From Sepioteuthis lessoniana (lineage: Eukaryota; Mollusca; Cephalopoda; Myopsida; Loliginidae): a DNA stretch of 64,000 bases. A program made the position numbers and the translations under genes. Below the pieces are notes generated by a model. That model saw only the letters and a program-made list of their open reading frames with translations, was not told the DNA's origin and ran no database searches. The stretch lies in contig OY757904.1 in assembly GCA_963585895.1 (NCBI GenBank), positions 64,993,461 through 65,057,460 on the forward strand, read 5' to 3'. Shown in pieces: positions 46,991 through 57,100 of this stretch; position 1 is the stretch's first letter, and each line of letters starts with the position of its first letter.

Positions 46991-48061
46991 TAGTCATGGG
47001 CCAAATTCTTGAGTAAATTTTATGATTAAAGAAGCGCGATTATATACAGGGAGTAGAGAAAGATGACAGAGAATAGGGAAAAGCAAGATTTTTTTTAGAT
47101 TGAAACTAAATCAAATCCCACCAAATATTTACTCTGTTTACAGACGTAAAGCATACTATATCTAAAATTGATAATATCAAGATTATTTTTTGGGGAGTGG
47201 GGAAATGTAGAGTGTACCTTGCTTCGAATGGGAAACAAGAAGAAACTAAATTTGTCGGTTAACTTGTGATTAGTTATCAGGTAATCGGCGATGGAAGTTC
47301 CGTGTGTAATAATCAGAACGTCGATATGGAATTATTTAAGATTTTGGACTTTGGAAGGTACGTACATGTTGTTTGATCCTAACATCTTGCTTTTGAATCA
47401 TGCTATGTAGTGGTGGCAACATCTTCAACTAGATGAATAAATGATAAAGTTATTAAAACGGGAAGTTAGAACATATTTAAATATTGCAATTAGAATCGGT
47501 TTGTAAGTATATGCCTCTTGTGTTAGCTGAAAAAACCCCAACTCTATTGAACTACTAATTGTATTCTCTTACAGAATCTTTCGCTAATAAAGCTTATCAG
47601 AGAAAGACATATATAACAAAGTACATTAATTTGCGGACACTGGCTTTATTTTATTAAGATTGTAAATTTTAATTCTATTTCAAATATTTTTGTTACGTCT
47701 ATTAGAAAACCATTTCATTGAGGAAATCATTAAAGTCCGATACATAAGACACTTTATTAACTTAATTTTTTGTAGGACAGAAGGAGTCCCAACGAGTTTA
47801 TAAACCAGTGAAAGGGGATTTTCTGTACATCGACTTGAGCACTGTGGATATAATAAAAAAAAACGAAGATATTAAAAAAAGTAAAAGCTGAATTAGTTTT
47901 CGTTTAAAATTTAAATGCTTGATGAAGATTACCGAGGGAAGGGAAAAGTAAGTCAGTTTCCATCTCACAATTGCAGAGTCATGGATGTATCAAAAATGAA
48001 CTTCCCGTAAGAAACCGGTTAGCTCGCCTTTTCTTAATCCTCTTAACTACAAGCGAGATTA
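46989..48061. other. Anonymous AT-rich stretch
   Basis: No supported feature. Confidence 0.45.
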
Positions 48062-49155
48062 ATATTTGTTGACTTTACCAAGGCTTTCGATTCCATTCAC
48101 AGAGGAAAGATGGAAAAAATCCTACTAGCATACGGCATACCTAAAGAAACCGTAGCGGCAATAACGATTCTCTATAGAAACACCAAAATAACAGTACGAT
48201 CACCAGATGGAGACACAGAATACTTCGACATTGTAGCAGGAGTACTACAAGGGGACCTTCTGGCTCTGTACCTCTTTATCATTTGTCTAGACTACGTACT
48301 TAGAACATCGATTGACAAAATCAGAGAGAATGGCTTCGAATTGACGAAGAAAAGAAGCAGAAGGTACCCCACAGCAACAATTACCGACGCCGACTACGCC
48401 GATGACATAGCGATACTGGCAAATACACCTGACCAAGCCGAAACACTACTGCATAGTTTGGAACGAGCAGCAGCAAGCATAGGCCTCTATGTTAATGCAC
48501 ACAAAACGGAATATATGTGTTATAATCAAACGGGGGACATCTCCACTCTAGAAGGAACCCCTCTTAAACTAGTAGACAAATTCACTTACCTAGGAAGCAG
48601 CGTCGAATCAACCGAAAAGGACATCGAAACGAGGTTAACAAAAGCATGGACAGCTATCAATAGGCTATCGATTATATGGAAATCAGACATAACCGATAAA
48701 ATTACACGCAGTTTCTTCCAGGCAGCGGTCACATCGATACTGCTACATGGCTGCACTACATGGACGCTAACAAAATGGCTGGAGAAGAAGCTAGACGGCA
48801 GTTACACAAGTATGCTACGTGCAATCTTGAACAAGTCCTGGCGGCAACACCCCACAAGACACCAACTGTACGGCCACCTGCCCCCTATCACGAAAACTAT
48901 TCAAGTTAGACGAACCAGACATGCAGGACACTGCTGGAGAAGCAGGGACGAACTCATAAGAGATGTACTCTTATGGACCCCCACACATGGCCGCGCAAAA
49001 GCAGGACGACCAGCACGAACATACATTCAGCAGCTATGTGAGGATACGGGATGTTGTCCTGAAGACCTACCTAGGGCGATGAACGATAGGGAGGAGTGGC
49101 GAGAGAGGGTCCGGGAAATCCGTGCAACCAGCGCGATATCATGATGATGATGAAG
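48062..49155 (+). mobile_element. RTE-like LINE copy 7, youngest-looking, 5'-truncated
   Basis: Starts inside the reverse transcriptase palm (FVDFTKAFDSIHRGK from 48065) and keeps one open frame to the stop at 49144, followed by (ATG)n to about 49153. No frameshift or in-frame stop, unlike every other copy in the window, so it is likely the most recent insertion. It lacks endonuclease, linker and the first RT motifs and cannot be autonomous. Confidence 0.9.
48065..49144 (+). CDS. RTE-like reverse transcriptase, C-terminal part (5'-truncated ORF)
   Basis: The open frame runs from the truncation point; the first ATG (48110, 344 codons) is internal and not a real start. Counting from that M: GVLQGDLLALYLF at 44-56 (normally QGD-x-L-S/A-P), the catalytic YADD at 96-99 within ITDADYADDIAILAN, YLGSSVESTEKDIETRLTKA thumb-like region near 157-176, and the family-specific C-terminus RRTRHAGHCWRSRDELIRD near 269-287 and GRAKAGRPARTYIQQLCED near 298-316. 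The palm block FVDFTKAFDS upstream holds the first catalytic D. Known role: copies LINE RNA during target-primed integration. The L-A-L in place of the usual P next to QGD may be a mutation. Confidence 0.85.
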   Translation, partial: FVDFTKAFDSIHRGKMEKILLAYGIPKETVAAITILYRNTKITVRSPDGDTEYFDIVAGVLQGDLLALYLFIICLDYVLRTSIDKIRENGFELTKKRSRRYPTATITDADYADDIAILANTPDQAETLLHSLERAAASIGLYVNAHKTEYMCYNQTGDISTLEGTPLKLVDKFTYLGSSVESTEKDIETRLTKAWTAINRLSIIWKSDITDKITRSFFQAAVTSILLHGCTTWTLTKWLEKKLDGSYTSMLRAILNKSWRQHPTRHQLYGHLPPITKTIQVRRTRHAGHCWRSRDELIRDVLLWTPTHGRAKAGRPARTYIQQLCEDTGCCPEDLPRAMNDREEWRERVREIRATSAIS

Positions 49156-49242
49156 GCTACGATAATTATTTACCACGCATAAAATCTTCAAATATTATAA
49201 TAGCAGTTACTTACGTGATTTAATCAATAGAAGATACTCTTC

Positions 49243-49272
49243 ATTATATATATATATATATAGTGAGTGTGC

Positions 49273-49318
<46 letters not shown>
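49243..49318. repeat. (TA)n and (GA)n microsatellites
   Basis: Short TA run at 49243-49262, then GA repeats at 49273-49318, just before a SINE head. Confidence 0.95.
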
Positions 49319-49321
<3 letters not shown>

Positions 49322-49324
49322 TGT

Positions 49325-49546
49325 GGCTCGGTGGCTCAGTAGGTAAAGTCCCCAAGACTGCGATCTCGACGTTAAAGATTTCAAGCTCAAGCCGTGCTAT
49401 TAAATTTACTTTCAGACAAATATCCTGGGGTAAGGAATGACACCCCTTACCTTTCAAGCTATGTGCTTAATAGTATCACTGCTGTACTTCTGCAAGACTT
49501 CCATTTCCATTGAATATCCCACGAAATTTGATATACAATTAAGCAA
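49325..49546 (+). mobile_element. tRNA-derived SINE, family B
   Basis: Head with A-box-like TCGGTGGCTCAGTAGGTAAA, a weaker B-box-like AGATTTCAAGCTC, central CCTTACCTTTCAAGCTATGT and GCTTAATAGTATCACTGCTG, GTACTTCTGCAAGACTTCCA and a tail CGAAATTTGATATACAATTA. Diverged but in full order. Confidence 0.65.
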
Positions 49547-49837
49547 AAAATCGAAGCAATTTTAAATATCATTACAAATGATCATACATTAATTAAGTTT
49601 CCTTTAAATGAAGCTATCATTATAAGGATTCAAATCTTCAGAATTTCACTGTTCAGTCAACTTTGATTATATTATATATTTCTCAACTTTTTGATCTCCA
49701 CCTACATACTGTCTCAAGCCCATCTGATCTATTCTTCTGTGTTGCATATGTTATGTCTTACAAACGCCAGAAAACAATAATTTATTCATAGGTAGTCTCC
49801 GGAAGGTGTACGAGCTTGATTCTTCCTTCAATCTAGG

Positions 49838-49880
<43 letters not shown>

Positions 49881-50666
49881 TTGAATATTTTAACAGAAAC
49901 CAATATCACTTAACACAAAGGACTGACTTCCTAAAATTAATTAATTCATGGCCTAACACTTATCGTAGAATCTACAGCTGAGATAGAGTTAAGTTTACTT
50001 TTACCTAAGTTTCTCAAACAATGCTTATTAGATTAGGTGTCACTCCTTGCGCATCTGGTGATCTTTACGCAATACATCATGGCTGCCACAAAAGTCAGAC
50101 TGTGATATCACCACATTGGCTAATGAGTTTATGAAAACGATTCCTTAATCAGGAAATTACTTAAAGATGTGTTTCTTTTGAAATGAAAATTAATATCTAT
50201 GATGTATCGAAAGCCGAACGATCATTAGCAGAGGAATATGTCAGCTTTGTTCGTTTTGGGCGCCTAGTTTGAAGCGACTTGTCGTCTTTTATCGTTCGGA
50301 AAACGTCATCCATATCTTGTCTTGGCATTGTGTGTTAAGGAAATTAACTGTCTGCAGACGGATGAGAAGCGTTTCCGCTCGACAAAGATCAGTTAAAACT
50401 ACAAACTAGCTTCTGTTACTGTTGTAAATCGAGCTGACTACTTGAGCAGACGAATGGAATCTTGTAATCATTCAGCATTTCCGAGACTAAAACTGAGAAG
50501 CTCGTCCACCCCCAGAAGAAAGAAATCACTATTAAATTGGGCTAATTCAATTGAAGATAGACGAATTAACTTGGAGTAATCCTAGCAAAGGTATAAAAAA
50601 TCTTTCAAAAAGGAAAAGAGTTTTTTTCGTCTATTAGATATGTATTTACTCAATTTCTTCAAAGGA
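49547..50666. other. Anonymous sequence
   Basis: (GA)n at 49838-49880; otherwise nothing recognised. Confidence 0.45.
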
Positions 50667-50850
50667 ATCCCCGTGGCTTAGTGTTTAAAATCCTAGGATT
50701 ATATCATATTCACTTTCGGACTAACACCCTTGGGGAAAAAATGAACCCTCTCCCGTCAGCTATGAGTTAAATAGTACCAGAGGTGTTATTTTACAAGGAG
50801 AGTTTGGCTTTACTCAACACACGGAAGTTGATATGCAACTAAACAAAGAA
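50667..50850 (+). mobile_element. SINE family B, short copy
   Basis: Head CCCCGTGGCTTAGTGTTTAA (A-box-like), central ACACCCTTGGGGAAAAAATG and CAGCTATGAGTTAAATAGTA, tail GTTGATATGCAACTAAACAA. The B-box half of the head is deleted. Confidence 0.65.
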
Positions 50851-50852
50851 AC

Positions 50853-51075
50853 TAAGGCTGGAGCAGCAAAATACACACACTGCATATCTGTAAGACCCCA
50901 TAGTGAGTGCCCTTGATATGACATTAAACAATTTCATGGTGAAGCTACAGTAATGCTGGAGCTTTAGGGAATGCGGAATAACCCTTCATAAACATTGCTC
51001 CCAGGTCCACTATGACCCGAAATGTTAGCAGCTAGATAGGGTACCATGAATGGATCAAATAGAATTGTTTGACAG
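50853..51075 (+). mobile_element. SINE-like family D, 3'-truncated copy
   Basis: Directly follows SINE B. Blocks GACATTAAACAATTTCATGG, GCTGGAGCTTTAGGGAATGC, ATTGCTCCCAGGTCCACTAT and CTAGATAGGGTACCATGAAT in D order, then lost. Confidence 0.6.
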
Positions 51076-51196
51076 TTAAACGGAGAGCAAACAAATGACT
51101 TATCCTAAACTAAGTTATTAGTAATAGAACTATTTGAGCATTTTCCTATGTGTAAACAAATGACTGATGATTAGTTGAATTGTTAGTTCTACGTAA

Positions 51197-51410
51197 CTGA
51201 TGTGAACCCAAAGTCGGTACACAGAAGGAAAACACGGTACACGGTTTAGAGGTAAGAAAGATATATTAACAAAAGTAGCAAAGGATAGTGTCCAATATTG
51301 GTAGTCGTACTCTTGAACTACTGCTGATACTGCTACCCGTATTACGATATGACAACGTTAGTAATATAGCGCTGGAAGAGTCCATGATGCAGGTAAGTTT
51401 CGGTCTCACA
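51197..51410 (-). repeat. 3' LTR of the Gypsy-like element
   Basis: Minus strand begins TGTGAGACCGAAACTTACC and ends near GACTTTGGGTTCACATCAG. It matches the 5' LTR but carries a few extra bases (for example a repeated GTACAC and GCTGATACT). Confidence 0.85.
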
Positions 51411-51909
51411 AGACCCCACTTCCAATTTTTCTTTTATTTTTTTCTTGGAAAAAAATAAAAAATAAATATTTCCTCCCCTTAGGATTTACGTTGAGTGGTT
51501 GCGTAAATTTTCTCAATCTTCCCGAGCGTCGTACTTCCGGCGTGTCGAGATCGACTTGAGACGTGTTGAGATCGAAATGATCGAATATTGTGTCGATCAG
51601 ATCTTCACAGGTATTTTGTGGTGATTCCTCTGATTCATTCAAACGGCATTTTCTGAGCTGGTTCGTATGGTGTTTTTTGGTGTTTTTTGGTCATTGGACA
51701 ATATAGACCAGTTCGCCAATCCTTTGTTTGATGGTCCCTACTTCCCAGAATATCATATTGTTTTTTGTAGGCCTTGAAAAGAACTTTATCGTCATGATAG
51801 AAATGTTTCTTGTGGGGCGGAACGGTTTTCTTGAACTTCGCTTGCCATGGAATGAGTTTATCGAAGACAAACATGACTTTTCTTCCCAACATGGCTTCCA
51901 ATTTCGCAA
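51406..51909 (-). pseudogene. Integrase C-terminal remnant
   Basis: Minus-strand frames give EAMLGRKVMFVFDKLIPW (LMxGRxxR-like block that follows the integrase core), KKHFYHDDKVLFKAYK, a shifted VGTIKQRIGELVYIVQ (chromo-like G-x-V-x-Y-x-V region), then EVRRSGRLRKFTQPLNVNPK near the end. The zinc-binding H2C2 and the catalytic D,D-E core expected upstream are absent; the RNase H region passes almost directly into this block near 51910. Confidence 0.75.
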
Positions 51910-51919
51910 ATTCGTCCTT

Positions 51920-52680
51920 AGAGTTGCAATAATGGAGTCTTCAAAAACTTCCGTATTTTTGGGAATGAGTCGCTATAAGCTGTCCGCGTGGCAAATATTT
52001 TTAGATGGCAGGAACTCGATCTTGAAGTTGTAGTTTAAGAAAATCGTCCCTCAACGAAGTAGTCTATTTGCAGTATAGACTTCCAGACCTTTCTTCGACC
52101 CAAATATTGTTATTAGGGGTTTTTGGACGGTTTGGAGTATGAACCATCTGCCATGATGGTATCTGTGGAAATTTGTGTCGGCGAATATTATCGCTAGAGC
52201 CTTTTTCTCTATTTGGGAATATTGCTTCTAAGCTGGTAGCAGGGATCTAGATGCGTGTGCCACAGCTTTTCACGAACCATCGAGCAGTTTATGGAGAATG
52301 CAAGCACCGAAGCCGAATGGGCTTGCATTACTTGCGACTATGATATCGAGGGTAGGGTCGTAGTTGGTGAGGGGGAGATCAAAAGTAAGGGTTTTCTTAA
52401 CCTTTTTGAATGACCTTTGGCATTCAGGGGTTTTCTTGATCTTTTCGAATGACTCTTGGCATTTAGGGCTCCATAACCATGGTTTGTCCGTTTTTAAGAG
52501 TTCGTTGAGAGGCCCTCTCAAATTCTGCATGTTCTTAATGTTTAAGTTGAAAATTTCTTCAGGGCTTGGGAGGGAATAATGGTGATCCTGCAACGCATCG
52601 GTTAACCCTTTGAAGAAATCAGCACAGATTCGTATTTGATTGGAATTCTTTTTTTTACATGGACCGTAGGTGCTGCCCAT
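51920..52680 (-). pseudogene. Reverse transcriptase remnant and RNase H
   Basis: From 52680: IRICADFFKGLTDALQDHHY and LPSPEEIF, the start of a Gypsy RT including the first catalytic D, then an abrupt join to NIKNMQNLRGPLNELLKTDK (connection region). The intervening palm with the Y-x-D-D motif is deleted. The RNase H that follows reads NYDPTLDIIVASNASPFGFG (the catalytic DAS has become NAS), IEKKALAIIFADTNFHRY and LITIFGSKKGLEVYTANRL, and DSLSRLIPK near 51960. A 36-base tandem duplication near 52385-52460 repeats KC/QESFEKIKK. Frameshifts present. Confidence 0.75.
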
Positions 52681-52743
52681 TCACAAAAGTTTTTTTTTTG
52701 ACAGAATACCTACTTGTTCAAGTCTTTCTAAATCTTTGTTGAT

Positions 52744-53232
52744 TTACTCTAGAGCAGCGAAAAGGACATTCCGTTTCTTCTTTAATACCGGTTGTGCACA
52801 ATACTTTACCTTGAGCTTAGCTTTTAATTTAGAACATTTCCAAAGGCCGCCGGCAAATACCTGGGGAAATCGTTGTTTAAGTTCCTTTTTGAGATTTACC
52901 GAATTGGACGTTGTACTTTCTATTCTGCGAAAAAAGGCACTCATTGGGCAATCCCATAGATTGAATTTTTCTATCCAATCTATTCCGAACAAGTTGTCCA
53001 AATTTTTTAGTACGTAGGCTGTCAGCATTTTGGAAACTCTATTTAGTGTTACTGTAAGGATTACCTCGCCTAAGATGTTAGTATTCTCGCCAGTTACGGA
53101 TTTTGCTGTTTTATCCGTCTTTAGTAAGGTCGGCTTGTTTAATTTTCGCCAAGTACGCCAAGTGATGATTGCGATATCAGAACCCGAGTCAAGCTGGAAT
53201 TTAATGGAGTTATTGAAAATATCAACAGTCAC
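52744..53232 (-). pseudogene. Retropepsin (aspartic protease) and start of RT
   Basis: 162 open codons. Active-site triad D-S-G at residues 15-17 (FQLDSGSDIAII), the later LFGIDWIEKF at 82-91 corresponding to the conserved (I/L)-h-G-x-D block, and FPQVFAGGLWKCSKLKAKLK leading into the RT. A stop follows ALE, but RT-like sequence continues in frame (INKDLERLEQVGIL), then shifts. The protease would cut the Gag-Pol polyprotein. Confidence 0.8.
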
Positions 53233-53344
53233 ATATTTCCTTAAATTCCTAATGATTATGACGTCTGATTGAGTTTGCCTTATTTTACTTTTGGGTTTTC
53301 TCGTTATGTTGGCGTACCAGCACTGAGTTAAGTTATGACCATTT

Positions 53345-53727
53345 TTATTGCAACTTTTGCAATATTTTTTTCTTCTTGACTGGACAGAATTTCAGCCAGT
53401 GCCATTTACCACAATGGTAACATGGTCCAGGCGGTCTCTTTAACCTATTTGTGTTTTGTTCATTGCGGGATTTTTGACAGAAATTACTCTTTGACAATCC
53501 TCTGCCTACTTTTGGAGAGACAGTCATTGTCCGTTTTCAGGCTTGGTCAGTACCCGTCGTCTGACTTCGGAGTCTTCTGCTGATACTAGACCCTGTGCAA
53601 ATATTAAGCACTTGAAATAATCGGCAGTCAGCTCGGCTAGTTCGAAATAATTAAAGAGCTTGTTCACCGATGCTGCAAACGTTAGGACATGTTGCCGGTT
53701 GCCCTGGCTGTGTTCAGGCATTTCCAA
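53345..53727 (-). pseudogene. Gag fragment with zinc knuckle
   Basis: Two overlapping frames. Upstream (53727-53524): capsid-like sequence around FNYFELAELTADYFKCLIFA. Downstream (53527-53345): RPPGPCYHCGKWHWLKFCPV with C36, C39, H43, C48, a C-x2-C-x3-H-x4-C knuckle with one residue fewer than the usual spacing. Gag continues upstream towards 54240 without a clear long frame. In LTR elements the knuckle binds the RNA genome. Confidence 0.7.
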
Positions 53728-54240
53728 CGTTTCTTGAACAAGGTTGTGTTAGGCCCATATAGTTCCGATAGGAGCTAAATAGTCTTTGAAAAATCCAAGT
53801 CTGTGGTTTTCTTTGGTAATATAAAGTCTACGGACCTAATATGTTTGGTTGTTCTCAGTTGTCTTAATGGTAGATGTACCTTTTTCTTACTAGGCCATTG
53901 TTCACAGTCTACGTTGAAAATGTCTTCATAGCGCCTGTAAAAAGCCCCAAAGGTTTTGTCGTTCTTTGGTACGTATTCGCATATTTCAATCGAGTTATAG
54001 ATTGTACCCTGGGAATATATTGTGTCTTTTCCAGTCTTTTTTTTTAGCCATTTAATGACTTTACGAGTAATTCTTCAAGTTCTTTTTGCTGTAGTTCAGT
54101 TTTCTGCAGAGTAAATTGTTAGGATTCTAATTTTTGTTTATTTAACTTCATAACCATTTTTTCTGTCTTTCGTCGAATTTTTGTTGCTGATCCAAGTTAG
54201 CCTTTAGCTATTGAATGATATTTTTTTTTTTTTTGGATTC

Positions 54241-55023
54241 TTCCATATTTCGATAAGATTTATAATATGTCACGTAAAGGGGATGAGAAATGAAAAATTA
54301 CAGAGAATATTGTTGCTTTAAAAATCTGTGTACGGGGAGGTACACAAGAATCTAGACAGATTTCTTTTTTTTGCAAAAAAAAAAAAAAAACAAGGAATAG
54401 AACAACTAACTTGTTTAGCTTCTTTCTAAATACCATTGTTCCGTTTAATTTGGTCATTTAAATTTCCTCCACACTTTTTAATATATTCTTTTTGTTAGCC
54501 CTAAAAGTTTTCATAAGGAATAAAATAAAGAAAAATTATTTCTTGGTAGGCGCCTAACAGGTTCATTTGCATAAGTGTTTGAAAGTAAGCAGGTTTTTTT
54601 TCTGTTCTTCGCTGGGGAATTTTTGTAATTGTAGACAACCTGTTTTTTAGAAGTGTGTGTGGGGGGTGGGAGAAAATTATCCTTCAGACCAAGTAAAAAA
54701 AATAATACTTGAGATTTTTTTCGTTTAAGCCATCGTTCTCGATGCTTGGATGACTGTTATATTATTTGGACAGATTTTAATAATCTTAAAATATCCGTGG
54801 ATGTCAAATCGCTAGTTCGTCACTGATGTTGGTAAGCGGAATATTTTTGTATGTAGTCGCTGGTGTAGTGATAACAGCTTAATTCTTCTCGTTCGTCACT
54901 GCTGTGAGATTGAGCCGGTCGTCTAATGTGGTGAGGTCGTGATTCTCGAATCTTTCTGTCGCTATTGATGTAGGACTGGTAAGACTTTCGGCGTGAGTGC
55001 GTTTCTCGACCCGTACGTCGCCA
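54241..55023 (-). other. 5' leader region of the Gypsy-like element
   Basis: Between the gag remnant and the 5' LTR. It begins with the primer-binding-site-like TGGCGACGTACGGGTCGAG at 55005-55023 on the minus strand. No clear open frame. Confidence 0.5.
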
Positions 55024-55221
55024 CTAAAGCGGACTCAAAGTCGGTACACGGAAAGAAAACACGGTTTAGAGGTAATAAAGATATATTAACAAAAGTTACA
55101 AACGATAGTGTCCAATATTAGAAGCAGTACTCTTGTACTACTGCTACCCGTATTAGGATATTACTACGCTAGTAATACAGTGCTGGAAGAGTCCATGATG
55201 CAGGTAAGTTTAGGTCTCACA
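55024..55221 (-). repeat. 5' LTR of the Gypsy-like element
   Basis: Minus strand: TGTGAGACCTAAACTTACCT to GACTTTGAGTCCGCTTTAG. Short LTR (about 200 bases); the 3' end does not show the usual CA. Confidence 0.85.
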
Positions 55222-55866
55222 ACAATAGAAATACATGGAACCATTCAACTGTGCACAAATAAATTATTTATGTTGAAAAGAATAATTAGTGTTAAATGAA
55301 AATATTTGTAACAACTTTACTGTCTACAAAAAATGATTCATATTGAAGATAATTCTAAGAGTTACAGAGCTGTAGTTTAATCCATTTATCTACAAATAAG
55401 CAATAGCAATACAAGTATACAAATTAATTATTTGTAACTCATTTTAAAAGGAATTTACCGACAAATATATCTCTTACATATCATACATATCTATTTAATT
55501 ATGTGGAATAAATAACTGATGTTAAATTGTGATTATTATATAGAATCCTTCATGTGATTCAAGTGTGTGTAAAAAAATGAACACACGCCCGTTTAATTTT
55601 TTTCAACAAAATGTGTTTACAAATCATATATATTTATCATATATGTATAAAGAAGATTAAGCATTAAATAACCTACAATAAAACCAAACCAAACCAATTC
55701 CTTCTCTCAATATGTTACCCAGTCTGTGGAGCTTAGAATAAGCAAAGGAATGCTCTGGTTATGACATTAGGATGATGAGGAATTCACCTTTTTTTTATCG
55801 CGGAGGAGTGTGGACTACACCTTTATTGACATGAATGCAATGTCCACACTGACTTTGAAAGATCAT
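55222..55866. other. Anonymous sequence with a small SINE tail remnant
   Basis: At 55660-55697 GCATTAAATAACCTACAATA followed by AAACC repeats is the 3' end shared by families B and D. Nothing else recognised. Confidence 0.5.
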
Positions 55867-56154
55867 ATTTACCAACCCCCCCGCTCGTGCAAGATATGAC
55901 ACAAGGTCAATTTTTAAGCAGAGTTTAACAGGTTTGAATTCAGAGTTTTCCTTCTCTTGGACTAGTTGCTTCAACAAGGCTGAAGAACCTAGTCTGCCCT
56001 ACTATTTACCCATAGCTGGAGGGAGATAATTGGATTCATACCTTTCCCAAGGGTATTAGTACTATGTGAAATGCAATCAGTCAGGTCCAGGATTTGAACT
56101 CGTGTCGCCGTGTCCATATCCTGCGATGATAACCATTACAGCACAGGCACCTCC
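55867..56154 (-). mobile_element. tRNA-derived SINE, family A, near full length
   Basis: Minus strand: head with GAGTTCAAATCCTGGAC, ACCCTTGGGAAAGGTATGAA, AGCTATGGGTAAATAGTAGG, AGGTTCTTCAGCCTTGTTGA, GGAAAACTCTGAATTCAAAC and a 3' end TCTTGCACGAGCGGGGGGGT. One of the best preserved copies. Confidence 0.85.
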
Positions 56155-56852
56155 TTTGACTTTTGACTTTGGAAGATAGTATTTATTAGTCAAATATATA
56201 CATTTGCAAATTATTTGTATTCAACTGGGATAAATAATATCAAACATCCGTGTGCAAAAAAACTAAAGAAAATTGTAACTATAAAAACGCAATGTCCACA
56301 GTTCGCTAACATTATGGAATAAAATAATTGCAGATAGTTTTGCATGCTGTTCGAATCAATCACCGAAGGGAGCTGATAAAATCATTTGGTCAAAACTGCC
56401 AATCAACCAATCAGTCAACCAATCAATAAAACCCCAAAATATGAGAACTTTAGCAAATTTACCCAGAAAAGAATGACTTTCAGCTTTAAAATCATTCACA
56501 TATTTGTTTTTATCTGAGCTCAAAGACTTGAATGCCAACAGTCGAAAATATGTATTTAACCTACTTCTCCATCACTGGCATTATTTAGCCGAACGGCAAT
56601 TTTTTTACCTGAACACATCTTGTGTAATTTCAGAAGTCCTTTTCTCCTTCACCGAGTGCCCAATCAACGTTAAAGAACTTGATCTTCGCTAATATTTACC
56701 AATAACTAGATAGAGAACAGATGGATCCATCCACTAACCCAGATCATATGCGCAAAGTGAAATCCAAAAAGGTTTGTGCAGGATTTGAACTTGGGCCTCC
56801 GTAGCACATCTATTCAGTGAATCAAAATAATATATTATCTAAGTATCTTCAA

Positions 56853-56857
<5 letters not shown>
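56155..56857. other. Anonymous sequence with a possible SINE A head remnant
   Basis: At about 56690-56820 there are weak traces of the A head and central region (GTGCAGGATTTGAACTTGGG). The rest is unassigned. Confidence 0.4.

Positions 56858-56911
<54 letters not shown>
56858..56911. repeat. (TA)n(TG)n microsatellite
   Basis: TA run followed by TG run. Confidence 0.95.
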
Positions 56912-56913
<2 letters not shown>

Positions 56914-57011
56914 ACATTAAGGACACCTGTTTATGAGTCCCCCATTCAGTGAGAATATTTTGTGTGTTTAAGATTAGCCTTGACTGTTTGGTTTGAAAAA
57001 CATATTTTATC

Positions 57012-57015
<4 letters not shown>

Positions 57016-57073
<58 letters not shown>

Positions 57074-57100
57074 TGTGTGTGTGTGTGTGTGTGTGTGTAT
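57016..57100. repeat. (TA)n(TG)n microsatellite
   Basis: Long TA run, a short CATATA step, then TG repeats; same structure as 56858-56911 and 2208-2306. Confidence 0.95.

Larger units (their letters stand above)
51197..55221 (-). mobile_element. Gypsy-like LTR retrotransposon, internally deleted
   Basis: Two related LTRs (51197-51410 and 55024-55221) in direct orientation bound about 3.6 kb of internal sequence read on the minus strand: primer-binding-site-like TGGCGACGTACGGGTCGAG right after the 5' LTR, gag with zinc knuckle, aspartic protease, a reverse transcriptase missing its palm, RNase H, the C-terminal part of integrase, and a purine-rich GGAAGTGGGG before the 3' LTR. The order protease-RT-RNase H-integrase is that of Gypsy/Ty3 elements. 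LTRs differ by indels and substitutions, so insertion is not recent. Flanking bases give no obvious target-site duplication. Non-autonomous as it stands. Confidence 0.85.

Noticed and set aside
53030-53272. Plus-strand frames inside the Gypsy-like element
   Set aside because: Antisense to the protease; the minus strand carries the conserved motifs.
51197-55221. Endogenous retrovirus with envelope
   Set aside because: No frame follows integrase before the 3' LTR other than the integrase C-terminus; no envelope-like sequence seen.
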